Source: CAYQJL01 sp964573295 (lineage in GTDB: Bacteria > Eisenbacteria > RBG-16-71-46 > CAIMUX01 > WJJG01). From it: a stretch of DNA of 64,000 nucleotides. The notes under the pieces were generated by a model. That model was not told the DNA's origin and did no database searches. It was given only the letters and a program-made list of their open reading frames with translations. A program made the translations under genes and the position numbers. Below, in pieces: positions 1 through 9,079 of this stretch. The number at the start of each line of letters is the position of its first letter. Position 1 is the stretch's first letter. Where the stretch lies: contig CAZNJE010000004.1 of NCBI GenBank assembly GCA_964573295.1, forward strand, positions 91,356 through 155,355, in the 5' to 3' direction.

Positions 1-1
1 A

Positions 2-1756
2 CGCATCGCGTTCGTCACCGACCGCGGTTACGTTAGCTCGCGCGATCAGGATTCCTTCTCGCCCTGGCGCTTGGCATTTCTGGAACTGGCCACCGGCCGG
101 GTGGAGCTCTTGCCGGGCCAGTGGGGGAAGCATCTGAGTCCGCAGTGGTTTCCCGATGGGCGCCACTTGCTCTTCATCTCCGACCGCACCGGCATCGCCA
201 ACCTCTTCGTGCGCGATCTGGCGACCGAGCGGGACTACCAGCTCACCGATCTGGTGACCGGCGTGTCGGGGATCACCGAGAACGGGACGGCGGCGTCTTT
301 GTCCGACAATGGCCACCGTTTGGTGTTCAGCGTGTACGAGAAAGGGGGACTGAGCCTCTACGCGATGCGTGATCCCCTCTCGCGGCTCGAGGATGCCGTC
401 ATCTGGTCGCCGCCCGAGGCCGAGACCGATCGCGAGACCGAGCCCGAGTTGGCCCGATCGGGATTGACGCGATGGCTGGCGTCACTCCCCGGGCACGGTG
501 TGGCGGTGCCCCCCGAGGGCGAGATCCGGCTGCGCCAAGTCTACCCGCAGGCCGGCACGCTGGTCACTGAGACGAGTAGCGGGCGCGAAATCCTGCCGCT
601 GCCGGCTCATCCGGTCGAGCCGGCCGATCTCGAGCTGGGTGATGTGTTCGAGGAGACCTACGAGTTGCCCGACTCGCTCGAGATCGAAGAGAAGCCCTAT
701 CGGCCGAAGCTGACCATCGACTATGCCCAGGCCGGCGGACTCTACGCATCCGGGTTCGGGATGCTGGCCCAGTCGATGCTCGTCTTCTCCGACATCCTGG
801 GCGAGAAGAACTTGGCACTGGCCTTGGATGTCGCCGGGTCGTTGGAAGAGGGCAACTACTTGGCGGCCTATACCGACTACGGCTCGCGGCCCGCATTCGG
901 GATCGCTCTCTACCAGTACTGGACCGGCTACGGCTACAGCGGGGTGCCGGGCTACCTCGAGGATTTCGAGCAGCGGCTCTTGCGCGGGATGCGAACCACG
1001 TGGCTGCACCCGATCTCGCGTTTTCGCCGTTTCGAAGCCAGCCTGGATGTGGTGCACGAGAAACGCTACGTCTACAGCTGTGGCAACCAAGAGGTGACCG
1101 ATCCGTGGGACTGCGACTGGGATGAGCAACGAAGCAGTGCCTGGTACCTGCGCCCGGAGGCCGCGTGGGTGCACGATTCGGCCCTCTGGGGACCGACCGG
1201 TCCGTTGGATGGACGGCGCACTCGTCTGTCGGCCTACGCGACGATCGGGCAGCGCGCTTCCCACGGCGTCTCCCTCGACCATCGCCTCTACTACAACGTG
1301 AGCCGCTGGTATGCCTTCGCCCTCCGAGGCGTCTTCGCGGGCGAATGGGGTCAGGAGAACCGCAAGCTGATCTTCGGCGGACCCTACACCCTGCGTGGCT
1401 TCACCGATCATCCGCTCTACGGCGAGAAGATAGCGTTCGCGAATCTGGAGTTCCGCTTTCCTTTCATCGAGGCCTTCTACATGGCGTGGCCCTTGCCGAT
1501 CTTCCTCGGCGGCGTCCGCGGCGCGCTGTTCTGCGATGTAGGAGCGGCCTGGGACGATCCGCAGGATCTTCGCGCGTTCCGCACGAGCGAATCCTCGGGC
1601 GACCTGTTGCTCGAGGATCTAAAAGCGTCAGTAGGCTTGCGTGCCTCGCTCAATCTGGGCATCTTCGTCTTGCATTGGGATCTCGTCCGGCGCACCGAAC
1701 TGACCCGGTGGGCAGGCAAGGCCCGGGGCGAGCTCTCGATCGGATACGACTTCTAG
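2..1756 (+). CDS. TolB-like beta-propeller fused to Omp85-like outer-membrane barrel (5' truncated)
   Basis: The reading frame is open to the left window edge, so the N-terminus is missing; at least 584 residues are visible. The first ~110 residues carry PD40/TolB-type propeller blades (SPQWFPDGRHLLFISD, then ASLSDNGHRLVFSVYE). The C-terminal ~330 residues look like a bacterial surface antigen (D15/Omp85) barrel: the GGPYTLRGF motif resembles the Omp85 LRGF/Y signature, aromatic strands alternate, and the protein ends in GYDF with a terminal Phe, as expected for a BAM substrate. Such fusions occur in FCB and related phyla, and their substrate is unknown. Role inferred: an outer-membrane protein with a periplasmic propeller, perhaps in assembly or export. 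The following gene starts 86 bp downstream across a 15-bp repeat array. Confidence 0.85.
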   Translation, partial: RIAFVTDRGYVSSRDQDSFSPWRLAFLELATGRVELLPGQWGKHLSPQWFPDGRHLLFISDRTGIANLFVRDLATERDYQLTDLVTGVSGITENGTAASLSDNGHRLVFSVYEKGGLSLYAMRDPLSRLEDAVIWSPPEAETDRETEPELARSGLTRWLASLPGHGVAVPPEGEIRLRQVYPQAGTLVTETSSGREILPLPAHPVEPADLELGDVFEETYELPDSLEIEEKPYRPKLTIDYAQAGGLYASGFGMLAQSMLVFSDILGEKNLALALDVAGSLEEGNYLAAYTDYGSRPAFGIALYQYWTGYGYSGVPGYLEDFEQRLLRGMRTTWLHPISRFRRFEASLDVVHEKRYVYSCGNQEVTDPWDCDWDEQRSSAWYLRPEAAWVHDSALWGPTGPLDGRRTRLSAYATIGQRASHGVSLDHRLYYNVSRWYAFALRGVFAGEWGQENRKLIFGGPYTLRGFTDHPLYGEKIAFANLEFRFPFIEAFYMAWPLPIFLGGVRGALFCDVGAAWDDPQDLRAFRTSESSGDLLLEDLKASVGLRASLNLGIFVLHWDLVRRTELTRWAGKARGELSIGYDF

Positions 1757-1766
1757 GTGGATTGCA

Positions 1767-1841
1767 GGCAGTAGATCGCGCGGCAGCGGATCAGGCGGCA
1801 GTAGATCGCGCGGCAGCGGATCACGAGGCAGTGGATCACCA
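1767..1841. repeat. 15-bp tandem repeat array, 5 copies
   Basis: Five consecutive 15-bp units of the form GGCAGYRGATCNNGN fill the gap between the propeller/barrel gene stop and the next ATG at 1843. Copies 1 and 3 are identical, so the array is also a 30-bp repeat. It ends one base before the ATG and includes the only Shine-Dalgarno-like GAGG (1825-1828). The frame of the downstream gene stays open through the array. Confidence 0.9.
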
Positions 1842-1842
1842 C

Positions 1843-3858
1843 ATGGCGTTCTTGGACGCACAGGGATACAAGCGTTGGTGGCGATGGCCGGTGGCCGGGT
1901 GGGTGTTGTACGCGCTCATCATGACCGCCGCTGTGGTGACTGGCCGGGGGGGGGGCGATCCGCCCTGGCTGGGCCGCGCACTGGAGCTGGCCGGGGCCAT
2001 GCGTGAGCGCGGGGTCGACTTCTTGGGCATGTTGCCGGCGCTCTCTGATCCGCGCCTGGGCCCGGCGACGATCTTGGCCTACCTGGGCCTCAGCCCGGAT
2101 GCCATTCGACCGATCTTCCAGCTCCTGGCGGCGCTATGCGCGGTGGCCGCGATCGGGTGGTTGGGAAGGACAGCAAGGCCGCGACCCGTTGCGGGCGACC
2201 GCCCGGGGCCGGATTCCGGGAGCAATGGCAAGGCCAGTGCAGGGTGGGGAACGCTCCTGCTCGCCGCCGCCCCGCTCACCACGCTGGCCGCCCTGCGCGC
2301 GGATCCGCACCTGGCGTTGGGACTGGTCTTCCTTGGCCTGGGGTCCAACCAGGTTCTGCGAAGCAACTGGGGACGCGGTGCCCTGGTACTCCTGCTGGCC
2401 TGGGGACTGTCCTGGAGCCCCTGGGCCTGGCTGTTCCTGTGGTTGCCTCTGACCGGTACCCTGATGCGATCCGGGGGGCGTCGTCTCGAGGGGCCTGCCC
2501 TCATGCTGATCAGCGCGGTGCTCGTCTGGCTGCTCCATCCTGCCGCGCTCATGCGGCCGGGAGACTGGGTCGCGGGGCTTCTGCGTGAGATGCGCGTCAG
2601 CGGGCTTGGCCCGGTGGGGATGCCGATGGGCCTCGAGGCCGGCTGGTGGCCCCTAGTGGGCAGCGTGCACGTGGTGGGACTGGCGTTGCTCGTCGCCGCC
2701 GCGGCTACCTGGCCTGCCCGGTTACGCGCCGGGGACTTCCGGCCGCTGGCAGCGGTGGCGGCCGTGGTGGTGGGGCTTCGCAGCGGCTTCGTCGGCGACG
2801 TGGCGCAATTGATCGTGCTGCCCTGGGCTTGCGCCGAGATCGGCGCCGTGCTCGGCCGGTTGCGGGCCGGCGCGCGCATGCCGGCCTACCTGGCCCCCGC
2901 GTTGGGGACCCTCGCCGTGGGCCTGCTTCTCATCGAGGACGTGCAACGGCTCCCGGCCGCCGAACGGGTAGCCGACCTGCGCGCCGAGGTCATCGCGCAT
3001 CTGGAGGCGAGCATGCCGGCCGGGAGTCTCGTTCTCCACGACGCGGCCTTCACGCCCCCCAAGGAGACCGAACTCGTCTATCTGGAGTTGCCCTTCCACG
3101 CGGCCCGTCCGGACCAGTACCGCGCCGCCTACTGGCCGGGCTGGTACCACAAAGCCCGAGCCCTGGTGACCAGCGAGCAGCTCCTCGTGCGTTTCCTGCG
3201 GGATCCGACCAAGAGCGAGCACGTGATCGCCTTCTACGCCGACCGCGTGGAGCGCGCCGTGAAGGAGCGGACCTTCGGGGAGCAGGTGGGTCGTCGCATT
3301 CGCGTGCTCTCCTTCGAGCCCGATCCAGGCGAAGCTTTGGGGCCCGGGTGGCGCGGGCGACTTGCCGCCGGACAGAAGGGGGGGCTCCCCGCCGGTTTCC
3401 CCGCCAACCTGGGCGGAGTCCTGGTTCACACCGGTGAGCCCGGCGCGGCAGCGGATCTTCTGGAGGAAAGCCTGGCCGCCGGCTTCCGCGGCGAGGGCGT
3501 GTACCTGAACCTCTCGAATGCTTACCTGGCCTTGGACCGGGTCTACGAGGCCGGCCGGGTGCTCGACGAGGGCGGCCAAGCCCATCCGCAATCGACCGAG
3601 CTCACCTACAATCTGGGGATCGTGTTGACCCGCACCGGCATGTGGGATCGGGCGGTGCGGACCCTGTTGCGGGTGCAGCGCGAGTGGCCCGACTCGGCCC
3701 CGGTATCCTACCTGCTGGGGCTGTCGCTGGCGAACAGCGGGCGGTCGTCGGCGGCGATCGAGCAGCTAGAGCGGGCGCTGGCCCTCGACCCGCGTGGCCC
3801 GGAGCGCCCCCAGATCGAGGAACTGCTCTCGACGCTTCGGAAGAGCGTGGGGGAGTGA
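1843..3858 (+). CDS. polytopic membrane protein with C-terminal TPR domain
   Basis: 671 aa from ATG 1843. Residues ~15-370 contain about nine or ten hydrophobic segments (for example LLLAAAPLTTLAAL and LAVGLLLIEDV), an architecture like GT-C glycosyltransferases or Wzy-type proteins, but I cannot identify a family motif. A ~150-residue soluble region follows, and the last ~110 residues are TPR-like helices (AYLALDRVYEAGRVLDEGG, AIEQLERALALDPRGP). The frame is open further upstream but only inside the previous gene, so I chose the ATG just after the repeat array; an in-frame GTG at 1831 is possible. The stop overlaps the start of the heptosyltransferase fusion (TGATG), which indicates translational coupling and hints at an envelope-polysaccharide role. 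Confidence 0.75.
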   Translation: MAFLDAQGYKRWWRWPVAGWVLYALIMTAAVVTGRGGGDPPWLGRALELAGAMRERGVDFLGMLPALSDPRLGPATILAYLGLSPDAIRPIFQLLAALCAVAAIGWLGRTARPRPVAGDRPGPDSGSNGKASAGWGTLLLAAAPLTTLAALRADPHLALGLVFLGLGSNQVLRSNWGRGALVLLLAWGLSWSPWAWLFLWLPLTGTLMRSGGRRLEGPALMLISAVLVWLLHPAALMRPGDWVAGLLREMRVSGLGPVGMPMGLEAGWWPLVGSVHVVGLALLVAAAATWPARLRAGDFRPLAAVAAVVVGLRSGFVGDVAQLIVLPWACAEIGAVLGRLRAGARMPAYLAPALGTLAVGLLLIEDVQRLPAAERVADLRAEVIAHLEASMPAGSLVLHDAAFTPPKETELVYLELPFHAARPDQYRAAYWPGWYHKARALVTSEQLLVRFLRDPTKSEHVIAFYADRVERAVKERTFGEQVGRRIRVLSFEPDPGEALGPGWRGRLAAGQKGGLPAGFPANLGGVLVHTGEPGAAADLLEESLAAGFRGEGVYLNLSNAYLALDRVYEAGRVLDEGGQAHPQSTELTYNLGIVLTRTGMWDRAVRTLLRVQREWPDSAPVSYLLGLSLANSGRSSAAIEQLERALALDPRGPERPQIEELLSTLRKSVGE

Positions 3859-5435
3859 TGCGCACCCTGGTGATGCTGCCCAACTGGGTGGGAGATGCGA
3901 TTCTGGCCTTGCCGGCGCTCGAGGGGCTCATCACTCACGGCGGCGACGAGTACGTGCTGGCCGGCCGCGCTCTTCCGCTCGAACTCACCGCACATCTGGC
4001 GCCCGGCGCCGAGCGCGTGCTCCTGCGCAAGGGAGCCGGTGAGGGACACGGGCGGTGGATGGCGGCGAGGACGTTGCGCCGGTTGCGACCTGCCCAGGTC
4101 CTGCTGCTGACCCCGTCGTTCTCCTCGGCCTGGCTGGCCTGGTTGAGTGGTGCCCACCGGCGCATCGGCTGGCCCGAGCAGGGCAGGAGGTGGTTGCTCA
4201 ACCGGCCTGTGCCTCGGGCGCGGCGAGGTGCGGAGCACATCGTCGAAGAGCTGAAGGCACTGGCTGTCCAGGCGGGAGGGACCGGCTTCCCGCGGGATCC
4301 GCAGCTCCCCCGTATGCCCGCCGCCGAGGAAGAGGCCGAGCGGCTGCTGGAGGGGGCCGGTCTCGATGCCGGCGGACCGGGAACGCCGACCCGCCAGGTG
4401 GCCCTGTGTCCCGGCGTCATGTACGGCACCGCGAAGCAGTGGCCGATCGAGCGATTCCGCGCCCTGCGTGAGCTTTTGGAGGCGAGGGGCTGCCGGGGCT
4501 GGGTGATCGGGGCCGCGGCCGACCGGGATACCGGCGAGCGCATCCTGTCGGGCGCCGCCGAGGGCTGGGTCAATCTGGCCGGTCGGGCCAGTCTGACCGT
4601 GAGCGCCTCGCTCTTGCGGCGCTGCGACGCGGCCGTATGCAACGATACCGGCGTCATGCACCTGGCGGCGGCGGTCGGTACACCGGTCGTGGCGCTCTTC
4701 GGTCCCACCGAACCGCGCTGGACCGGTCCGCGTGGCCCGGTGACGCGCGTCCTCCAACGCGGGTGTGCCTGCGCCCCTTGCTATGCACGGACTTGCCGGG
4801 AGGGGTATCCGCCGCCGTGCATGGCGGCCATTACGGTCGAGGAGGTGGCCGACGCGATCGAGCAGGTGTTGGCCGATGGCGCCCGCCTTTCGCCGGGGTT
4901 GCTCCTGGACCGCGATGGTACGCTCTGCGAGCTCGTGCCGTACTTGAGTGATCCGGGTCAGACCCGGCTTGTGCCGGGAGCGGCTGGCGCGCTTCGCCGC
5001 GCGCGCGAGGCGGGCTACCGTATCGCGGTGGTGAGCAATCAATCGGGCGTCGCCCGCGGTCTGTTCGGCGGTGGGGCCGTCGCGGCGGTGCACCGCGCGC
5101 TCGACGAGCAGCTGGCCCGGGAGGGTGCCGCGGTGGATGGCTACTTCGTCTGTCCGCATCATCCCGACTACACGGGGGCCTGCGGTTGCCGGAAGCCGGC
5201 GCCGGGGATGTTGCGTGAGGCGGCCAGCGAGCTGGGGCTCGATCTGCGACGCAGTTGGATGATCGGCGACGCCGGGGGCGATCTGCGGGCCGGCGCGGCC
5301 GCGGGCGTGCGGCCGGTATTGGTCCGCACCGGATATGGACGGGAACAGGAATCCCAAGCGCGGCGCTGGGCCTACCGTGGTCTGGTGGCCGATGATCTAC
5401 CGGACGCCATTGGGCGTATCCTCGCTCTCGGGTAG
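3858..5435 (+). CDS. waaF-gmhB: fused ADP-heptose:LPS heptosyltransferase and D,D-heptose-1,7-bisphosphate phosphatase
   Basis: 525 aa. Residues 1-~340 are a GT9 heptosyltransferase (WaaF/RfaF): the N-terminus MLPNWVGDAILALPAL is typical, and CNDTGVMHLAAAVGTPVVAL followed by FGPTEP is the nucleotide-sugar binding region. Residues ~347-525 are a HAD phosphatase of the GmhB type: DRDGTL (nucleophile Asp351, acid Asp353), SNQSG, the zinc-binding CPHHPDY...CGC, KPAPGM and IGDAGGDL. GmhB dephosphorylates heptose-1,7-bisphosphate on the way to ADP-heptose; WaaF transfers heptose to the LPS inner core. The fusion joins an early biosynthetic step and the transferase in one chain. ATG 3858 overlaps the upstream TGA. 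The 3' end overlaps the convergent DUF4388 gene by 39 bp. Confidence 0.93.
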   Translation: MRTLVMLPNWVGDAILALPALEGLITHGGDEYVLAGRALPLELTAHLAPGAERVLLRKGAGEGHGRWMAARTLRRLRPAQVLLLTPSFSSAWLAWLSGAHRRIGWPEQGRRWLLNRPVPRARRGAEHIVEELKALAVQAGGTGFPRDPQLPRMPAAEEEAERLLEGAGLDAGGPGTPTRQVALCPGVMYGTAKQWPIERFRALRELLEARGCRGWVIGAAADRDTGERILSGAAEGWVNLAGRASLTVSASLLRRCDAAVCNDTGVMHLAAAVGTPVVALFGPTEPRWTGPRGPVTRVLQRGCACAPCYARTCREGYPPPCMAAITVEEVADAIEQVLADGARLSPGLLLDRDGTLCELVPYLSDPGQTRLVPGAAGALRRAREAGYRIAVVSNQSGVARGLFGGGAVAAVHRALDEQLAREGAAVDGYFVCPHHPDYTGACGCRKPAPGMLREAASELGLDLRRSWMIGDAGGDLRAGAAAGVRPVLVRTGYGREQESQARRWAYRGLVADDLPDAIGRILALG

Positions 5436-6530
5436 CGGCGAGGTCTCCTGGACGCCCCACACATAGCTTCCTCCGCCTGGCGCCAGGGTCCAGCGGCTAC
5501 CCACGCGCCTGAGCTCGCGGGCGGTGTGCCTCGTGATGAGGCCGTCCTCGACGAGTTCGGCATGCGAGCGGGGATAGTGGCTGCGGCGCAGACGGAAGGT
5601 CTCCATGAGCTGGGCGGTCGCGTAGTCGGCCCGGGCCGTTCGGGCGCCGGGTGAGAGAAAGGTAAACTCGCGACTTTGGTGCCAGGAGGGTTCGAACCTC
5701 TCGAGCAGCACCTGGGTGCCGAAGGTGACCGCGGCCAGGAGGGCGAGTCCGGCAATGCTGAGCGGAATCCACTTCCACCGGGCGCCGCGTCGCCAGACCG
5801 CTTCCATCCACGGTCCCGATGGGATCCACTCGGCCAGCTCGATCTGCTGCGTATCGCGTAGCTCCCGGACGGCCCGGTACAGGTCGTAAGCGGGTAGCGC
5901 CGAGGCGGCCACGATCTCCTGCAGGCTCAACCGTCCGTCGACCCGCCGCAGGATGGCGGTGGCGAAGCGGTCCCCGGGCGGGTCGCCGGCGGTGCGCGGG
6001 CGTGGCCGGGGGATCATGCCGGGAGGCAGTTCGGTGGCCTGCAAGTCGACGAGTTCGTCGATCCGGCGCATGCTCTCCATCAAGAAGCCTTCGACTTTCC
6101 AGGGGCCGATCAGCTTGCTGGGCGTCTCCAGCTTGCCGGAATGGAAGACGAATCGGCCCTCGCGCCAGGCCAGCGTTTGGTCCATCACGGTCTGGACGTA
6201 GAGATCGTAGGCCTCCAGGAGCTGCTCCTCGTCCATGGACGAGAGCTTCGGAAGCAGGTCGATTGGATTGATCGGCTGGCCGGAGGGGAAGCTGAGCCAG
6301 GCGCGCAGGTCCTCCTCGTTCAGGTAGCCGGCCTCCAGCAGCAGGCGCGGCAAAAGGTCTTCCTGGTCCAGCGGGCTGACGTGGGCCGCGTGCAGCAAGC
6401 CGTCCTCGAACACGAAACTGTGCGATTCCGAGCGCGTGGTGATCTCGAGCGTTCCGGTCTTCTGCTGCAGCGCGATCAGCTGGAACGTCTCGAGCGCGCC
6501 GAATTCTTGAATCGTTCCCTGCAACGGCAT
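5397..6530 (-). CDS. DUF4388 (PATAN-like) domain protein with one TM segment
   Basis: 377 aa. Residues 1-~110 match the DUF4388/PatA N-terminal pattern (LETFQLIALQQKTGTLEI...FEDGLLHAAHVSPL), found in signalling proteins of deltaproteobacteria and related groups. The middle resembles a winged-helix-like RVDGRLSLQEIVAASAL...LYRAVREL segment. A TM helix (WIPLSIAGLALLAAVTFGTQ) follows at ~275-295. The C-terminal part contains RLRRSHYPRSHAELVEDGLI, like the C-terminal motif of type II pseudopilins and some small periplasmic proteins. Role unknown; probably a membrane-anchored regulatory or gliding/pilus-associated protein. GAAGAGG lies upstream of ATG 6530. It shares strand with the TPR/zinc-ribbon gene behind it. 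Confidence 0.8.
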   Translation of the reverse strand: MPLQGTIQEFGALETFQLIALQQKTGTLEITTRSESHSFVFEDGLLHAAHVSPLDQEDLLPRLLLEAGYLNEEDLRAWLSFPSGQPINPIDLLPKLSSMDEEQLLEAYDLYVQTVMDQTLAWREGRFVFHSGKLETPSKLIGPWKVEGFLMESMRRIDELVDLQATELPPGMIPRPRPRTAGDPPGDRFATAILRRVDGRLSLQEIVAASALPAYDLYRAVRELRDTQQIELAEWIPSGPWMEAVWRRGARWKWIPLSIAGLALLAAVTFGTQVLLERFEPSWHQSREFTFLSPGARTARADYATAQLMETFRLRRSHYPRSHAELVEDGLITRHTARELRRVGSRWTLAPGGGSYVWGVQETSPLPESEDTPNGVR

Positions 6531-6604
6531 CGTGTCAGATCCTCTTCGGTCACCCGGCGTGCCGCCCCCCAGAGGTCGGACGACGAACGCCTTCGGGTTG
6601 GCTC

Positions 6605-6722
6605 ATACCGGCGTGCGGTGCCGGCGTGCGGTGCCGGCGTGCGGTGCCCGCGTGCGGTGCCCGCGTGCGGTGCCCGCGTGCGGTGTCGGTATGCGATGTC
6701 GGTATGCGATGTCGGCATACCT
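6605..6722. repeat. 13-bp tandem repeat array, ~9 copies
   Basis: Starts of GTGCGGTG (later ATGCGATG) recur at 6613, 6626, 6639, 6652, 6665, 6678, 6691 and 6704, a strict 13-bp period that decays at the end. The array lies between two minus-strand genes, 28 bp past the stop of the upstream one (6751-8682). It occupies most of a 220-bp gap that has no other gene. Confidence 0.9.
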
Positions 6723-6750
6723 GGTCCCCGTGTCATGCCCCCAGTGCGTT

Positions 6751-8682
6751 TCACGCGGCCGCCCGGCGGTCGGATTGCGGTCGCGCCGCCCCCAGGAATC
6801 GTTTCAGATTAGTCCGCTTGTGGAGGGCCTGCGTCTCCGAGACGATCACCCATACCATCAATGCGCCGAGTGCCACCGCGGGGTATAGCAGCGTCGGAAA
6901 GACGCGATCCTCGAGCAGCGTCCAGGGCAGCGGCTTGACCGGCAGCCCGTCGCAGGCAATCCACACGATGCACAGGGCCAGCAAGAAGAGCTGGATGAAC
7001 CCGCGCTGGCTGCGTTCTCTCAGGATGGCCCCCAGGCCGGGCACGCTGAAGCGCGCCAGGTCGAGCAGATGATCACGCCAGCGATCGTGCCGGCCGAGCA
7101 GCTTGGTGAGCAAGAGCTGGGTGTACTGCGCGTTGGCCCAGCGACCGGCCGACAACGCGCACTCGGCGCAGAAAACGCGCCGTTCGCGCCGCTTCATGCA
7201 GCGGCGGCACACGACGCGTCCACACTGACAACAGGTGTGGATCTTGAGCCGGCGGTGCCAGCGATGCGACAGCCACAGCAGCGGGGGCAAGAGAAGCGCG
7301 CCGGGCCACAGCAGCGCGGGGTTCTGTCCGGGGAACAGCACCGACAGGGCCTGCGGCATTGCGAAGGTACCCGGACGCGGCGTCCGCGCCAGAACCTTCC
7401 AAAGGTCGGAAGTGCTCAAGCGCTCTTCGATCAGGTCATCGGTCCTCTCTTGCAAACGGCGGCGCTCTTCCCAACGCACCTGGCCCGAATTGAGCGCAAA
7501 GGCCTGACGCATTTCCCGGTCGGCCTTCAGGAACAGCGACGCCCGGGCGTAGGCTTTCGACAGGTTGTAGCGCAACTCGAACCGGTCGGGGGCCATTTCG
7601 ACCGCCCGCGCGAAATGGCGGATGGTCTCCTCATTGTTGCCCTCGTGGTAGGCCAGGATGCCCCTGGCCGAGAGGAAGCGGTGCTTCGGCAGTGGCCGGT
7701 ATGATTCGGCGCGGGCCAAGGCCTGACGCGCCCCTTCCAGGTCGCCGGCCTGGCGGCGAATCATCGACTCGGTGAAGTAGATGGCGCCTTCGTCCGGATA
7801 CTGGTAGGCCAGGCGCTCGAGCTCGGCCAGCGTTTCGGCCGTGGCTCCGCTGTGGCCTGCCCGGTAGAGGCTCGAGACCGGGTGCGATGGGTTGGCCGGG
7901 GCGATCAGATCCCGCAGCAAGCCGATGGCCAAAGGGGTCACCAGCAAGAGGACGAAGAACCCGGCCGCGAAGCGCTTCTCGCTGGGCCGAAACTGAGGGA
8001 ACCCGGCGGCCAGCAGCAGGGCAGCCCACAGGAGTCCGCCCGAGTTCCAGAGCAGCGGCAGGGCGAACATCCCCCATAGGGCCCACTTCGCGGCCCGGCG
8101 TGGCACGAGCAGCTGCAAGTGCTCCCAGTAGAGATGGTGCAGCGTGCGGCCGTGGCGGGCGAAGATGAGAACCGCACTGACCGTGGCGGCGATGAGTAGG
8201 GGCACCAGCAGCAATACGAATACATTGGTGGCCAGCAGCTGCTGGCCGCGGAAGTCGTCGATCCAAGAAGCCGTGCTGCGCAAGAGACGCTGAGCAGCCT
8301 CCTTGGGGTCGTGCCACGGGTGGAAACGGGCCGAAGCGACCAGCGGCGTGAGATAGCCGGGGTCGAGCTGGTTCGCCCACAGCCAGTAGGCGTCGGCACC
8401 TTCATAATCACCCGCACGGCTGGAGCGCAGTCCCCGCAGGGCACCGCCGATCGCCAGCGGCCGGTGGGCCTGGCAGCCGGTGGCGGCCAGTGCGGCCACG
8501 ACCGAGTCGGGGTGGGTGCTCGCACGGTAGACGGCCGGCGCCATTCCCTGCAGGGTGAGCGGCACCGGCTGGGTCGTGAGCTGCTCGGCCGGCGCCACGC
8601 GCACAGCGACGAGCAACGCAACCAGCGCCAGCATGCATGTTCCCACCGCACGCAGCGTGCGACAGGGCTTTTCCGTTGACAC
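6751..8682 (-). CDS. TPR membrane protein with central zinc ribbon
   Basis: 643 aa from GTG 8682, preceded by GGGAGG about ten bases upstream. A signal-like hydrophobic N-terminus (ALVALLVAVRVAPAEQ) is followed by ~90 soluble residues and several TM helices (~155-270). TPR helices span ~285-400 (YPDEGAIYFTESMIRRQAGD, RHFARAVEMAP). Then come more TM segments, a cysteine cluster CCQCGRVVCRRCMKRR...CAEC (~495-525, a treble-clef/zinc-ribbon arrangement), and a C-terminal multi-TM part. I do not recognise a named family; zinc-ribbon plus TPR plus TM resembles uncharacterised FCB/delta proteins found near DUF4388 genes. Possible partner of the adjacent DUF4388 protein, by proximity only. Confidence 0.8.
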   Translation of the reverse strand: MSTEKPCRTLRAVGTCMLALVALLVAVRVAPAEQLTTQPVPLTLQGMAPAVYRASTHPDSVVAALAATGCQAHRPLAIGGALRGLRSSRAGDYEGADAYWLWANQLDPGYLTPLVASARFHPWHDPKEAAQRLLRSTASWIDDFRGQQLLATNVFVLLLVPLLIAATVSAVLIFARHGRTLHHLYWEHLQLLVPRRAAKWALWGMFALPLLWNSGGLLWAALLLAAGFPQFRPSEKRFAAGFFVLLLVTPLAIGLLRDLIAPANPSHPVSSLYRAGHSGATAETLAELERLAYQYPDEGAIYFTESMIRRQAGDLEGARQALARAESYRPLPKHRFLSARGILAYHEGNNEETIRHFARAVEMAPDRFELRYNLSKAYARASLFLKADREMRQAFALNSGQVRWEERRRLQERTDDLIEERLSTSDLWKVLARTPRPGTFAMPQALSVLFPGQNPALLWPGALLLPPLLWLSHRWHRRLKIHTCCQCGRVVCRRCMKRRERRVFCAECALSAGRWANAQYTQLLLTKLLGRHDRWRDHLLDLARFSVPGLGAILRERSQRGFIQLFLLALCIVWIACDGLPVKPLPWTLLEDRVFPTLLYPAVALGALMVWVIVSETQALHKRTNLKRFLGAARPQSDRRAAA

Positions 8683-8915
8683 CCCTGGATGACCTCCCTA
8701 GAGTCGTTTCGAGGTATGCTCCTGGCCGCGACGTGAGCTACCTCTACTCTTTTCGGCCTGCGGGAGGGATTCCTTGAAGCCGACGGCGGGCATAGCAATT
8801 GTCCGCTAAGTGGATCGTTGCGGGCCGGTTGCCGGGGGACGCCCGGCCGGTCGTGGTTGGGGCCGCTGGGGATCCCGAACGGGCGAATCCTTGGGTCTTC
8901 AAGGGGCTTTGGACC

Positions 8916-8945
8916 TTGACAGTTTTGGGGCTCCATTTCTATTAT
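8916..8945 (+). promoter_or_regulatory. sigma70-type promoter for exbB-exbD-exbD-tonB
   Basis: TTGACA at 8916-8921 and TATTAT at 8940-8945 with an 18-bp spacer, in a local AT-rich island in otherwise GC-rich DNA. The start site would fall near 8952, giving a ~130-nt leader before ATG 9080. Confidence 0.7.
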
Positions 8946-9004
8946 ATAAAAGACTTTACCATGTGGGGCTATGCGTCGCGTAGCACCATCGACTACAGGA
9001 TTGG

Positions 9005-9030
9005 CCTGCTACCTGATTGCAGGTAGCAGG
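9005..9030 (+). promoter_or_regulatory. perfect 11-bp hairpin in the exbB leader
   Basis: CCTGCTACCTG, loop ATTG, then CAGGTAGCAGG: an exact inverted repeat 50 bp before the exbB start. No T-run follows, so it is not a classic terminator. It overlaps the end of a short ORF (8961-9026, MWGYASRSTI...LPDCR). It could be an operator, an mRNA-stabilising stem or an attenuator element; the sequence does not decide. Confidence 0.55.
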
Positions 9031-9079
9031 GTTAGCGCAACGGGGCCTTGCGGCTCCGGGGCAGGGAGAAAGGGTACGC

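Larger units (their letters stand above)
8683..9079. other. 397-bp divergent intergenic region
   Basis: Separates the minus-strand zinc-ribbon gene from exbB. The left 230 bp show no gene or clear signal beyond the RBS of the minus-strand gene. The right part holds an AT-rich promoter (8916-8945), a possible 21-codon leader ORF at 8961-9026, and a perfect inverted repeat (9005-9030). Confidence 0.7.

Noticed and set aside
1165..1842. Upstream extension of the TPR membrane protein to 1165
   Set aside because: The extension lies inside the propeller/barrel gene and the 15-bp array; the ATG at 1843 fits the intergenic layout better.
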